From positions 1-5,544 of the forward strand of contig JAUXGG010000136.1 in NCBI GenBank assembly GCA_030622265.1: a stretch of 5,544 nucleotides of DNA. The letters run 5' to 3'. Made by a program: the position numbers and the translations under genes. Shown in pieces: positions 1 through 5,315 of the stretch. The stretch comes from Candidatus Eiseniibacteriota bacterium. Its GTDB lineage: Bacteria > Arandabacterota > Arandabacteria > Arandabacterales > Arandabacteraceae. How positions within the stretch are numbered: position 1 is the first letter of the stretch; every line of letters begins with the position of its first letter. The notes beneath the pieces are model-generated. The model saw only the letters and a list, made by a program, of their open reading frames with translations, was not told the DNA's origin and searched no databases.

Positions 1-536
1 GGGATGGCTACGTCTTAAGGACCCACACTTCGCCTGCCCAGATAAGGGTGATGAAGTCACAGAAGCCGCCTGTCTGGGAGGTGGTTACGGGTCGCTGCCA
101 CCGGAGGGACACCCCGGACGCTTCGCATCTCATGAGCTTCTACCAGATCGAGGGGCTCTATGTTGACTATGATGTGAGCATGGCCGATCTTAAGGGCACG
201 CTCGCCGCTTTCGCCCATGAGATTTTCGGTGAGAAGACACGGATCAGGTTCAGGCCCCATTATTTCCCGTTTACCGAGCCAAGCGCCGAACTCGATATTT
301 CGTGTCTTGTTTGCGAGGGCAAGGGCTGCCGGTTGTGCAAGCATTCGGGATGGTTGGAGGTGTTGGGTTGTGGAATGGTGCACCCCAATGTCTTCGAGCA
401 TGTCGGATACGACCCGCGCAAGGTCACCGGCTTTGCCTTCGGAATGGGAGTGGAGCGTATCGCAACCCTGAAGCTCGGAATCGGCGACATACGGCTCCTC
501 TATGAGAATGACATACGACTGTTGAGCCAGTTCTAG
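1..536 (+). CDS. pheS: Phenylalanyl-tRNA synthetase alpha subunit, C-terminal part (5' truncated by window)
   Basis: This is the catalytic alpha subunit of the (alpha-beta)2 class II synthetase, which activates phenylalanine with ATP and transfers it to tRNA-Phe in the cytoplasm. The reading frame is open from the window edge (first full codon at 3), and about 177 residues are visible. It begins with a stretch reading [13 protein letters not shown], typical of PheS upstream of motif 2. A GTG at 48 and an ATG at 51 lie inside this conserved region, so they are not the true start. Motif 2 follows ([13 protein letters not shown], then FYQIEGL), then the [15 protein letters not shown] segment. 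Class II motif 3 is near the end ([12 protein letters not shown]), followed by the usual C-terminal stretch ending LLSQF. Between them is a CxxC-x4-CxxC cysteine knuckle (Cys codons at 303, 312, 327 and 336) ahead of GWLEVLG. Many bacterial PheS proteins have such a knuckle, whereas the Thermus-type protein lacks the cysteines. The stop is TAG at 534-536, and pheT starts nine bases later. Confidence 0.97.
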   Translation, partial: DGYVLRTHTSPAQIRVMKSQKPPVWEVVTGRCHRRDTPDASHLMSFYQIEGLYVDYDVSMADLKGTLAAFAHEIFGEKTRIRFRPHYFPFTEPSAELDISCLVCEGKGCRLCKHSGWLEVLGCGMVHPNVFEHVGYDPRKVTGFAFGMGVERIATLKLGIGDIRLLYENDIRLLSQF

Positions 537-545
537 GGGGCTTTG

Positions 546-2945
546 ATGAGAGTACCATTCGGCTGGTTGCAGGACTTCGTCAAGATTGATGTGACCCCCG
601 AGGAAGTGTGCGACTACCTGGTCATGCTGGGCTTCTCTGACGTGCGGGTGCTCCCGGGCGAGTGGGACTGCCTGGAGAACTTCATAACCGGGCGGGTGAC
701 AAAGGTCGAGTCTCACCCTTCGGATCCCAATCTGAAGGTGGTCGAGGTCAATGTCGGCTATGCCAGCCTGGTTTCGGTTTGCGGCGCGCCTAACGTGAAC
801 CTGGGCGAGATGTACCCGGTGGCAATGCCGGGGAGCAAGCTTGGGAGTGGCAGGGTGGTGGAGACCGCAAAGATTGGCGGCGTGGAGTCCCAGTGCATCC
901 TGTGCTCCGGCTGGGAGGCATGGCTGGATGATGAGAAGGACGAGCTCTTAAAGCTCGATTCGCACATCGCCCCCGGCACCAAACTCATAGAATCGCTGAG
1001 ACTCGATGAACCCATAATCGAGATGGATGTAACACCCAACCGGGGTGACTGCCTCGGACTCATTGGGATCGCCAGGGAGCTTGCCGCGGTATTCGGCAAG
1101 GAACTGATCATCCCGGAACCGGCCGTGAATGAAGACGGGCCCCGGATCGGGGAGCTCGCCTCGGTGGAGATTGAGGATACCGAAGGATGTCCGAGGTACG
1201 GTGCGATCGTGCTGGGGGATGTTACGGTTCGCGGAGCGCCCGCCGAAACCAGGGCGAGGCTCAGACAGGCGGGCCTCAGGCCCATCAACAACGTGGTCGA
1301 CGCCGCCAACATGGTGCTCTTCGAGACGGGACATCCGCTGCACACCTTCGATCTCGACAAGATCAAGGATGGCAGGATCATCGTCAGGCGTGCTAAGAAA
1401 GGTGAGACAACCACCGCGATCGATGATGTCGAGTACAAGCTTGTGCCGGATGACGTGGTGATCGCCGACCCCGATGGTGTGGTTGCGATAGCCGGCGTGA
1501 TCGGCGGCCGGAATTCCGAGGTCGGCCCCACAACCAGGAGGGTCCTGATCGAGGGCGCCTTCTTCAATCACGCCTTCATCTGGAGGACTGCGAAGAGGCT
1601 GGGCATAGCCTCGGAGGCGGCGTACAGATTCTCGAGAGTGGTCGATGTTGGAGCCGTGCTCTACGTGCTGGCGCGCACGGCTTCCCTGATACAGGTGGAT
1701 ACTAAGTGCAGTGTCTCAAGCGGGATGATCGATGTATATCCCCATCCGGTACTGCCCAGACATATCTTTGCCAACCCCAAACGGGTGAACCGGCTTCTCG
1801 GGACCTCGATACCCGAGCAGGAGATCCTGGACTACCTGGAGAGGTTGGGTTTCATGGTGTCTCCGGGAAAGGACCTCGAGGTCGTGGTTCCGACGAGGCG
1901 GACCGACGTCGAGGGCGAGGCGGACATCGCCGAGGAAGTCGGCCGGCTCTATGGGTATGATAGGATTGATCTTACCTCCAATCACAGCCGGGATTCTTAC
2001 GGGAAGTATCCGGATGAGACGGTTGTCTCCAGGCGTGTCCGGGATATGCTGATCGGGATAGGCCTCAATGAAGCAGTGACGGATGCAACCATGGGTCCCG
2101 ACCGGATCGAGTTCTTCGGGCTCGAGTCGCCGGAGCTAGTGGAGATCAGGAACGCCGTGGGTGTTCAGAACTCCATCATGCGTCCCAGCCTTCTGCCGGG
2201 GATGGCGGACGTGCTGGTCAAGAACGAGCGGCAGGGCCAGGAGGATGTGGGCTTCTTCGAGCTGGGCCGCACCTACTCAAAGAAGGGTGAGGGCTTCGAG
2301 GAGGTCGTGAGACTTGCCGTAGGCATGTCGGGAACGAGCCAGCCGAGGGCGTGGCATGTCAAGCCTCGCCCCTTCGATTTCTATGATCTTAAGGGCATCA
2401 TAGAGGGCGTCTGCGAAGCCCTGGGGGCCGATATTGTGTTCGAGCCCGGATCGCACGAGAAGTTTCATGCCGGCCGTCAGGCCGTGGTCAGGCTGGTCAA
2501 GGCAGATAATAGCAGTATTATAGGTTACTTAGGTGAACTTGCTCCAGATGTTTGTGAAGCATCAGGCTCTAAACGACGTCTCTATATAGCTGAGATTGAC
2601 TTCAGGCAGGTCAGGGAGGCCGCGCGCGGTGCCGGGCGGTACAGATCACTCGACAGGTACCCGGCGGTCAAGAGGGACCTGGCTGTGACAATTCCAAAAA
2701 AGATACTGGAGTCTCAGGTACGGTCTGTTATACTGACCAGCGGTGGAAGTCTGGTGGAGAGCGTGGAGCTGTTCGATGTGTATGAAGGCGAACAGATTCC
2801 GCCGGGAACCAAGAGCTTGGCGTATGCCATTGTCTTCAGGAGTCCGGAACGCACTCTCACCGAAGCCGAAATCGATTCACTTCAGAAGGACATGGAGAAA
2901 GCCCTGGAGAGCGATTTCGGCGGCAGAATCAGGATGAAATCGTAG
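546..2945 (+). CDS. pheT: Phenylalanyl-tRNA synthetase beta subunit
   Basis: This is the non-catalytic partner of PheS. It binds tRNA-Phe and edits mischarged Tyr-tRNA-Phe. The protein has 799 residues, the usual bacterial length. The start is ATG 546 (MRVPFGWLQDF, the family's typical N-terminus), five bases after a GGGGG tract at 536-540; a TTG one codon earlier is not needed. Approximate domains are: EMAP/OB-like tRNA-binding domain 42-157 (with ESHPSDPNLKVV), the linker motif MDVTPNRGDCL near 160, and the B3/4 editing domain about 210-385 (PINNVVDAANMVLFE, HPLHTFD, AIAGVIGG, IEGAFF). Then come the B5 domain about 405-475 (TRRTDVEGEADIAEEVGRL, whose acidic residues resemble the metal-binding set), the catalytic-like core about 485-690, and the C-terminal anticodon-binding FDX-ACB domain about 699-796 (RYPAVKRDLAV ... 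GGRIR). One oddity is YRFSRVVD at 360-367, where the common form is RFERGVD. Another is an AT-richer patch in codons covering 2501-2590. It is probably cotranscribed with pheS. Confidence 0.98.
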   Translation: MRVPFGWLQDFVKIDVTPEEVCDYLVMLGFSDVRVLPGEWDCLENFITGRVTKVESHPSDPNLKVVEVNVGYASLVSVCGAPNVNLGEMYPVAMPGSKLGSGRVVETAKIGGVESQCILCSGWEAWLDDEKDELLKLDSHIAPGTKLIESLRLDEPIIEMDVTPNRGDCLGLIGIARELAAVFGKELIIPEPAVNEDGPRIGELASVEIEDTEGCPRYGAIVLGDVTVRGAPAETRARLRQAGLRPINNVVDAANMVLFETGHPLHTFDLDKIKDGRIIVRRAKKGETTTAIDDVEYKLVPDDVVIADPDGVVAIAGVIGGRNSEVGPTTRRVLIEGAFFNHAFIWRTAKRLGIASEAAYRFSRVVDVGAVLYVLARTASLIQVDTKCSVSSGMIDVYPHPVLPRHIFANPKRVNRLLGTSIPEQEILDYLERLGFMVSPGKDLEVVVPTRRTDVEGEADIAEEVGRLYGYDRIDLTSNHSRDSYGKYPDETVVSRRVRDMLIGIGLNEAVTDATMGPDRIEFFGLESPELVEIRNAVGVQNSIMRPSLLPGMADVLVKNERQGQEDVGFFELGRTYSKKGEGFEEVVRLAVGMSGTSQPRAWHVKPRPFDFYDLKGIIEGVCEALGADIVFEPGSHEKFHAGRQAVVRLVKADNSSIIGYLGELAPDVCEASGSKRRLYIAEIDFRQVREAARGAGRYRSLDRYPAVKRDLAVTIPKKILESQVRSVILTSGGSLVESVELFDVYEGEQIPPGTKSLAYAIVFRSPERTLTEAEIDSLQKDMEKALESDFGGRIRMKS

Positions 2946-2968
2946 TTTGTATCACACGGGGGAACCCC

Positions 2969-3241
2969 ATGGATAAAGAGGGGCTTGAGTGGTTGGCAGA
3001 ACGGGTCGAAACCCTGGTTGAAGATCTGAAAGTCACAAAGGAAACGAACAAAGAACTTCTGGCTGAGAAAAAGAAACTCGAACAGAAACTGTCTTCCAAT
3101 GTGAGACAGATAGAAAAGGTGGATAAGGAGGGAAACCAAGTAGCCGAATTGACGGCTCAGAACAAGGCATACAAGAAGAAATGCGCTTTATTGAGGAGCA
3201 AAGTGACCTCAATGCTTGCGAAGGTTGAGGTTTTGCAGTAG
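2969..3241 (+). CDS. Small coiled-coil protein, probable ZapB-like cell-division factor
   Basis: The protein has 90 residues and is very rich in Lys, Glu and Leu, with almost no Pro or Gly. Apart from its ends it should form one long alpha-helical coiled coil, roughly residues 5-85. No signal peptide, membrane segment or enzymatic motif is visible. The start ATG 2969 sits six bases after a GGGGGA Shine-Dalgarno-like tract (2957-2962), and the gene begins 23 bases after the pheT stop. Size, helical composition, the C-terminal stretch RSKVTSMLAKVEVL and the position directly before zapA all fit the ZapB-like proteins annotated between pheT and zapA in Deltaproteobacteria and related lineages. 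In the enterobacterial system ZapB binds ZapA and helps organise the FtsZ ring at midcell. That function is inferred here, mainly from position, because coiled coils are weak evidence of homology. Its base composition is visibly lower in GC than pheT or rny, partly because of its many Lys codons (AAA/AAG). Confidence 0.8.
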   Translation: MDKEGLEWLAERVETLVEDLKVTKETNKELLAEKKKLEQKLSSNVRQIEKVDKEGNQVAELTAQNKAYKKKCALLRSKVTSMLAKVEVLQ

Positions 3242-3318
3242 CTATATTAATGGGGAGTGGGGGTGTTGGTGAAGTGGTTCGGAGAGTTATTCAAGTATCT
3301 GCTTAGGAGGGACCCGGG
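3242..3318 (+). other. G-rich leader between the ZapB-like gene and zapA
   Basis: By hand count this 77-base gap has 31 G and only 8 C. It includes the runs GGGGAGTGGGGG at 3252-3263 and ACCCGGGG just before the zapA start. It contains an 18-codon frame (ATG 3250 to TAG 3304-3306) whose stop overlaps the zapA Shine-Dalgarno. There is no convincing ribosome site for that small frame and no recognisable peptide, so I do not call it a gene. Bases 3254-3263 can form ten pairs, one of them G-U, with 3639-3648 beyond zapA. I see no convincing promoter or terminator here. Confidence 0.5.
3305..3311 (+). promoter_or_regulatory. Shine-Dalgarno sequence that fixes the zapA GTG start
   Basis: AGGAGGG is a near-perfect ribosome binding site, with seven bases between it and GTG 3319. 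The ATGs at 3329 and 3332 are out of the zapA frame, so this site decides in favour of the GTG. Confidence 0.85.
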
Positions 3319-3609
3319 GTGCCGGACGATGATGGTACCATTACCGTTGAGATATTCGGGCATGAATATAGAATCAAGGGTGAAGCTAACCCTGAGTACA
3401 TGACCCAAATTGCCCGATTCGTTGACACCAGGATGAGAGAGGTGTCCAAGGGGGCATCCGTTGGATCCCTTACTAAGATTGGTATACTAGCCGCGCTGAA
3501 TATCGCTGATGAGCTTTTCAGGGAACGTGGTGAAAAGCAGAAAATCACGGATGATATTGAAGATGCTACCCGTAGGATGCGGCGAAAGCTGGAGGAGATA
3601 GTCCCTTGA
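3319..3609 (+). CDS. zapA: Cell division protein ZapA
   Basis: ZapA is a cytoplasmic FtsZ-ring-associated protein. It binds FtsZ and promotes bundling of its protofilaments at midcell. The 96-residue product has the family layout. An N-terminal beta-rich head comes first (TVEIFGHEYRIKGEANPEYM, residues about 8-28), with the typical G-x-x-Y-x-I-K-G and PEY signatures. Next is a helix with ARFVDTRMREVS, then the strongly conserved ILAALNIADELF (residues about 55-66), and a C-terminal charged coiled-coil helix ending RRKLEEIVP. The length matches bacterial ZapA (about 90-110 residues). The start is GTG 3319, supported by the AGGAGGG site upstream, and the stop is TGA 3607-3609. It sits between a ZapB-like gene and rny, an arrangement known from other bacteria, and it is probably translated from the pheS-pheT transcript, possibly with its own control through the G-rich leader. 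Confidence 0.95.
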   Translation: MPDDDGTITVEIFGHEYRIKGEANPEYMTQIARFVDTRMREVSKGASVGSLTKIGILAALNIADELFRERGEKQKITDDIEDATRRMRRKLEEIVP

Positions 3610-3610
3610 T

Positions 3611-3620
3611 CCTGATCAGG
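3611..3620. repeat. Perfect 10-base palindrome CCTGATCAGG just after the zapA stop
   Basis: The sequence CCTGATCAGG is its own reverse complement and starts one base after the zapA stop codon. It has no loop and no following T-tract, so it is not an intrinsic terminator. It could be a protein-binding half-site pair or chance. Confidence 0.5.
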
Positions 3621-3636
3621 CAGACTCTATAGCTTC

Positions 3637-3665
3637 TTCTCCCACTCCGAACTGTATTCTCCCAC
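3637..3665 (+). repeat. Nine-base direct repeat TTCTCCCAC, two copies 20 bases apart
   Basis: Identical copies of TTCTCCCAC lie at 3637-3645 and 3657-3665 in the C-rich interval. Each carries a TTCTCC segment able to pair with GGGGAG of the rny ribosome site (3734-3739) using G-U pairs. A third related segment, CTCTCCT, is at 3686-3692. Confidence 0.6.
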
Positions 3666-3685
3666 GCTTCACAGGCACACGACCA

Positions 3686-3740
3686 CTCTCCTCTTAAACG
3701 GCGTTGCGGTGACACACGGCTGTGAGACCCGCAGGGGAGG
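3686..3740 (+). promoter_or_regulatory. Hairpin structure that could mask the rny ribosome binding site
   Basis: CTCTCCT at 3686-3692 can pair over seven bases with AGGGGAG at 3733-3739, one pair being G-U, enclosing the inner hairpin 3705-3733. That pairing would cover the core of the rny Shine-Dalgarno. Upstream segments 3636-3642 and 3657-3662 are alternative partners for the same bases, so mutually exclusive folds are possible. This was read by eye, without an energy calculation. Confidence 0.4.
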
Positions 3741-3741
3741 T
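3733..3741 (+). promoter_or_regulatory. Shine-Dalgarno sequence of rny
   Basis: AGGGGAGGT contains GGAGG ending nine bases before ATG 3750. It is a strong site and supports that start. The same bases are the 3' partner of the possible anti-Shine-Dalgarno pairings upstream. Confidence 0.85.
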
Positions 3742-3749
3742 GCTGGCAT

Positions 3750-5315
3750 ATGCTTGATCAAATTCTAATCGGAATAGGGAGTGTGGTCGTTGGGGGGTTG
3801 TTCTTCCTGCTGGGGTGGTACGCGCACAGGCGGGCGAGCGAAAGCAAGCTGATGAGTACCGAGAAGCTTGCCGAGAAGATCATCGCCGAGGCCAAGAAGG
3901 AAGCGGAAACCCACAAGCGGGAAGCGGTCCTCGAGGCCAAGGACCAGTGGTACAAGGCTAAAGAGAATTTCGAGCGGGAAACGCAGTCCCGGAAGTCCGA
4001 GCTCAACAAGCTCGAGAAGAGGTTTGCGGAGCGGGAATCCAATCTGAACCGCAAGGTGGACATCCTGGACAAGAAAGAGGGCGATGTTAAGCGCCGCGAG
4101 CGCGATGTCGGCAACAGGGACCGGTCGCTCGCCGAGAGGGAGAAGGAACTCGGCCGGAAACTGGAGGAGGAGAACAGGAAGCTGGAGCGGATTGCGGGTA
4201 TGACGACCGAAGAGGCCAAGCAGCTCCTGATCACGAATCTGGAGAACGAGGCGAGGCATGAGGCCGCTCATCTGATAAGGCGGGTGAAGGAGGAGGCCCA
4301 GCGGAAGGCCGACAGGGAGGCCAAGGAGATTCTCACCCTTGCCATCCAGAGATGTGCGGCCGACCACGTGGTCGAGACCACGGTCTCGGTGGTGTCGCTT
4401 CCCAACGAGGAGATGAAGGGCCGCATCATCGGCCGTGAGGGACGTAATATCAGGGCGTTCGAGCTCTCGACGGGAATCGATGTCATCATCGATGATACGC
4501 CTGAGGCCGTGATCCTTTCAGGCTTCGACCCGGTGCGGCGTGAGATCGCCAAGGCCGCCCTGGAGCGCCTGGTGGCCGACGGGAGGATTCACCCGGCCCG
4601 TATCGAGGAAGTAGTCGCCAAGGTCCAGGCGGAGATGGATGAGAAGATACGCGAGGTCGGGGAGCAGGTCTCACTGGACGTGGGTGTTCACGGGCTTCAT
4701 CCGGAGCTGATCAAGCTCCTGGGACGGCTCCAGTACAGGACGAGCTATGGCCAGAATGTCCTTCAGCACAGCAAGGAAGTTGCCCATCTCTCAGCCATCA
4801 TGGCGTCCGAGCTGGGATTCGATTCGTCGCTGGCCAAGCGTGCGGGGCTCTTACATGATATCGGAAAGGCCATCGACCACGAGTCCGAGGGGACTCATAC
4901 CCAGATAGGCGCGGAAGTAGCGGAGCGCTACGGCGAGAACCCTAGCGTGGTCCATGCCATATCCTATCATCACAGCGATGCGGTCTCGGAATCGGTAATC
5001 TCGGTGCTGGTGCAGGCCTCCGACGCCATATCAAGCGCCAGGCCGGGGGCAAGGAGAGAAACCCTCGAGAGCTATATCAAACGTCTCGAGAAGCTCGAGA
5101 AGGTCGCGGACGGTTTCAAGGGTGTTACCAAGGCCTTCGCGATCCAGGCCGGCCGGGAGATAAGGGTAATGGTGGAGAGCAAGGAAGTGAGCGATGACCA
5201 GGCCGGCGGACTGGCCGAGGAGATCGCTCAGCGAGTGGAGAAGGAGCTGGAGTACCCCGGTCAGGTCAAGGTGGTAGTGATACGCGAAACGCGGGCAATA
5301 GAATATGCAAAATAA
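3750..5315 (+). CDS. rny: Ribonuclease Y
   Basis: RNase Y is a membrane-anchored endoribonuclease that makes the initiating cuts in mRNA turnover and in some RNA maturation, preferring 5'-monophosphorylated substrates. The 521-residue length is typical (about 510-530). Domains in order: one N-terminal membrane segment at about 4-24 ([19 protein letters not shown]), and a long, highly charged coiled coil at about 35-200. Then a KH RNA-binding domain at about 210-275 with the GxxG-type loop in [12 protein letters not shown] (224-235), and an HD hydrolase domain at about 335-430. The HD metal ligands are visible as H340 (NVLQHS), the H369-D370 pair (GLLHDIGK) and D425 (QASDA), with H407-H408 in the SYHHSD motif between. 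A C-terminal domain ends with [14 protein letters not shown], the family's usual finish. Start ATG 3750 has a strong ribosome site. The gene end overlaps the chosen ymdB start by 11 bases, which suggests linked translation. Nothing in it looks broken. Confidence 0.98.
   Translation: MLDQILIGIGSVVVGGLFFLLGWYAHRRASESKLMSTEKLAEKIIAEAKKEAETHKREAVLEAKDQWYKAKENFERETQSRKSELNKLEKRFAERESNLNRKVDILDKKEGDVKRRERDVGNRDRSLAEREKELGRKLEEENRKLERIAGMTTEEAKQLLITNLENEARHEAAHLIRRVKEEAQRKADREAKEILTLAIQRCAADHVVETTVSVVSLPNEEMKGRIIGREGRNIRAFELSTGIDVIIDDTPEAVILSGFDPVRREIAKAALERLVADGRIHPARIEEVVAKVQAEMDEKIREVGEQVSLDVGVHGLHPELIKLLGRLQYRTSYGQNVLQHSKEVAHLSAIMASELGFDSSLAKRAGLLHDIGKAIDHESEGTHTQIGAEVAERYGENPSVVHAISYHHSDAVSESVISVLVQASDAISSARPGARRETLESYIKRLEKLEKVADGFKGVTKAFAIQAGREIRVMVESKEVSDDQAGGLAEEIAQRVEKELEYPGQVKVVVIRETRAIEYAK

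Larger units (their letters stand above)
3611..3745 (+). ncRNA. Possible structured RNA between zapA and rny (6S RNA candidate, or an rny leader)
   Basis: This interval has no plausible gene. Bases 3621-3695 are C-rich and G-poor (31 C against 8 G in 75 by hand count), opposite to the coding strand around it. A stable hairpin lies at 3705-3733: TGCGG pairs with CCGCA, then an internal loop, then CACA/TGTG closed by CGGC. A possible outer closing helix pairs AGC 3631-3633 with GCT 3742-3744 and CTTCTCC 3636-3642 with GGGGAGG 3734-3740. In E. coli and many other bacteria the 6S RNA gene (ssrS) follows zapA, and a long hairpin with a side hairpin on the 3' strand resembles the 6S layout. The stretch CTCTTAAACGGCG recalls the E. 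coli CCTTAAAACTGCG. However, the terminal stem is weak and the element is short for 6S RNA (usually 160-200 bases), so this is a positional guess. The other reading is a 5' leader of rny or a Rho-utilisation site. Confidence 0.33.

Noticed and set aside
48..536. Complete 162-residue protein starting at GTG 48
   Set aside because: The frame continues upstream to the window edge with residues conserved in PheS, so this is an internal codon of a truncated gene.
57..716. 219-codon open frame on the minus strand across the pheS end and pheT start
   Set aside because: It is antisense to two strongly conserved genes, spans their junction, and its translation resembles no known family. It is a shadow of biased codon use.
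758..1567. 269-codon minus-strand frame, very rich in Ser and Pro, inside pheT
   Set aside because: It is complementary to conserved pheT codons. Low-complexity composition is expected from antisense reading of GC-biased sequence.
3252..3318. tRNA-like look of the zapA leader (GGTGAAGTGGTTCGG resembles a D-arm or T-arm)
   Set aside because: No acceptor stem, anticodon arm and T-arm can be placed together, and the stretch runs straight into the zapA ribosome site.
3611..3630. Intrinsic terminator after zapA
   Set aside because: The palindrome CCTGATCAGG leaves no loop when fully paired and no T-tract follows.
3606..3633. Promoter with TTGATC and TATAGC, 16-base spacer, upstream of the C-rich interval
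   Set aside because: Each hexamer matches only four of six consensus bases, and the first overlaps the zapA stop. This is too weak to list without start-site data.
3765..4367. 200-codon Leu/Pro-rich minus-strand frame inside rny
   Set aside because: It is antisense to the RNase Y membrane segment and coiled coil. The repeated Leu arises from the Glu/Lys codons on the other strand.
5080..5103. Tandem CTCGAGAAG repeat near the end of the rny HD region
   Set aside because: It encodes the helical repeat LEKLEK in RNase Y and needs no further explanation.
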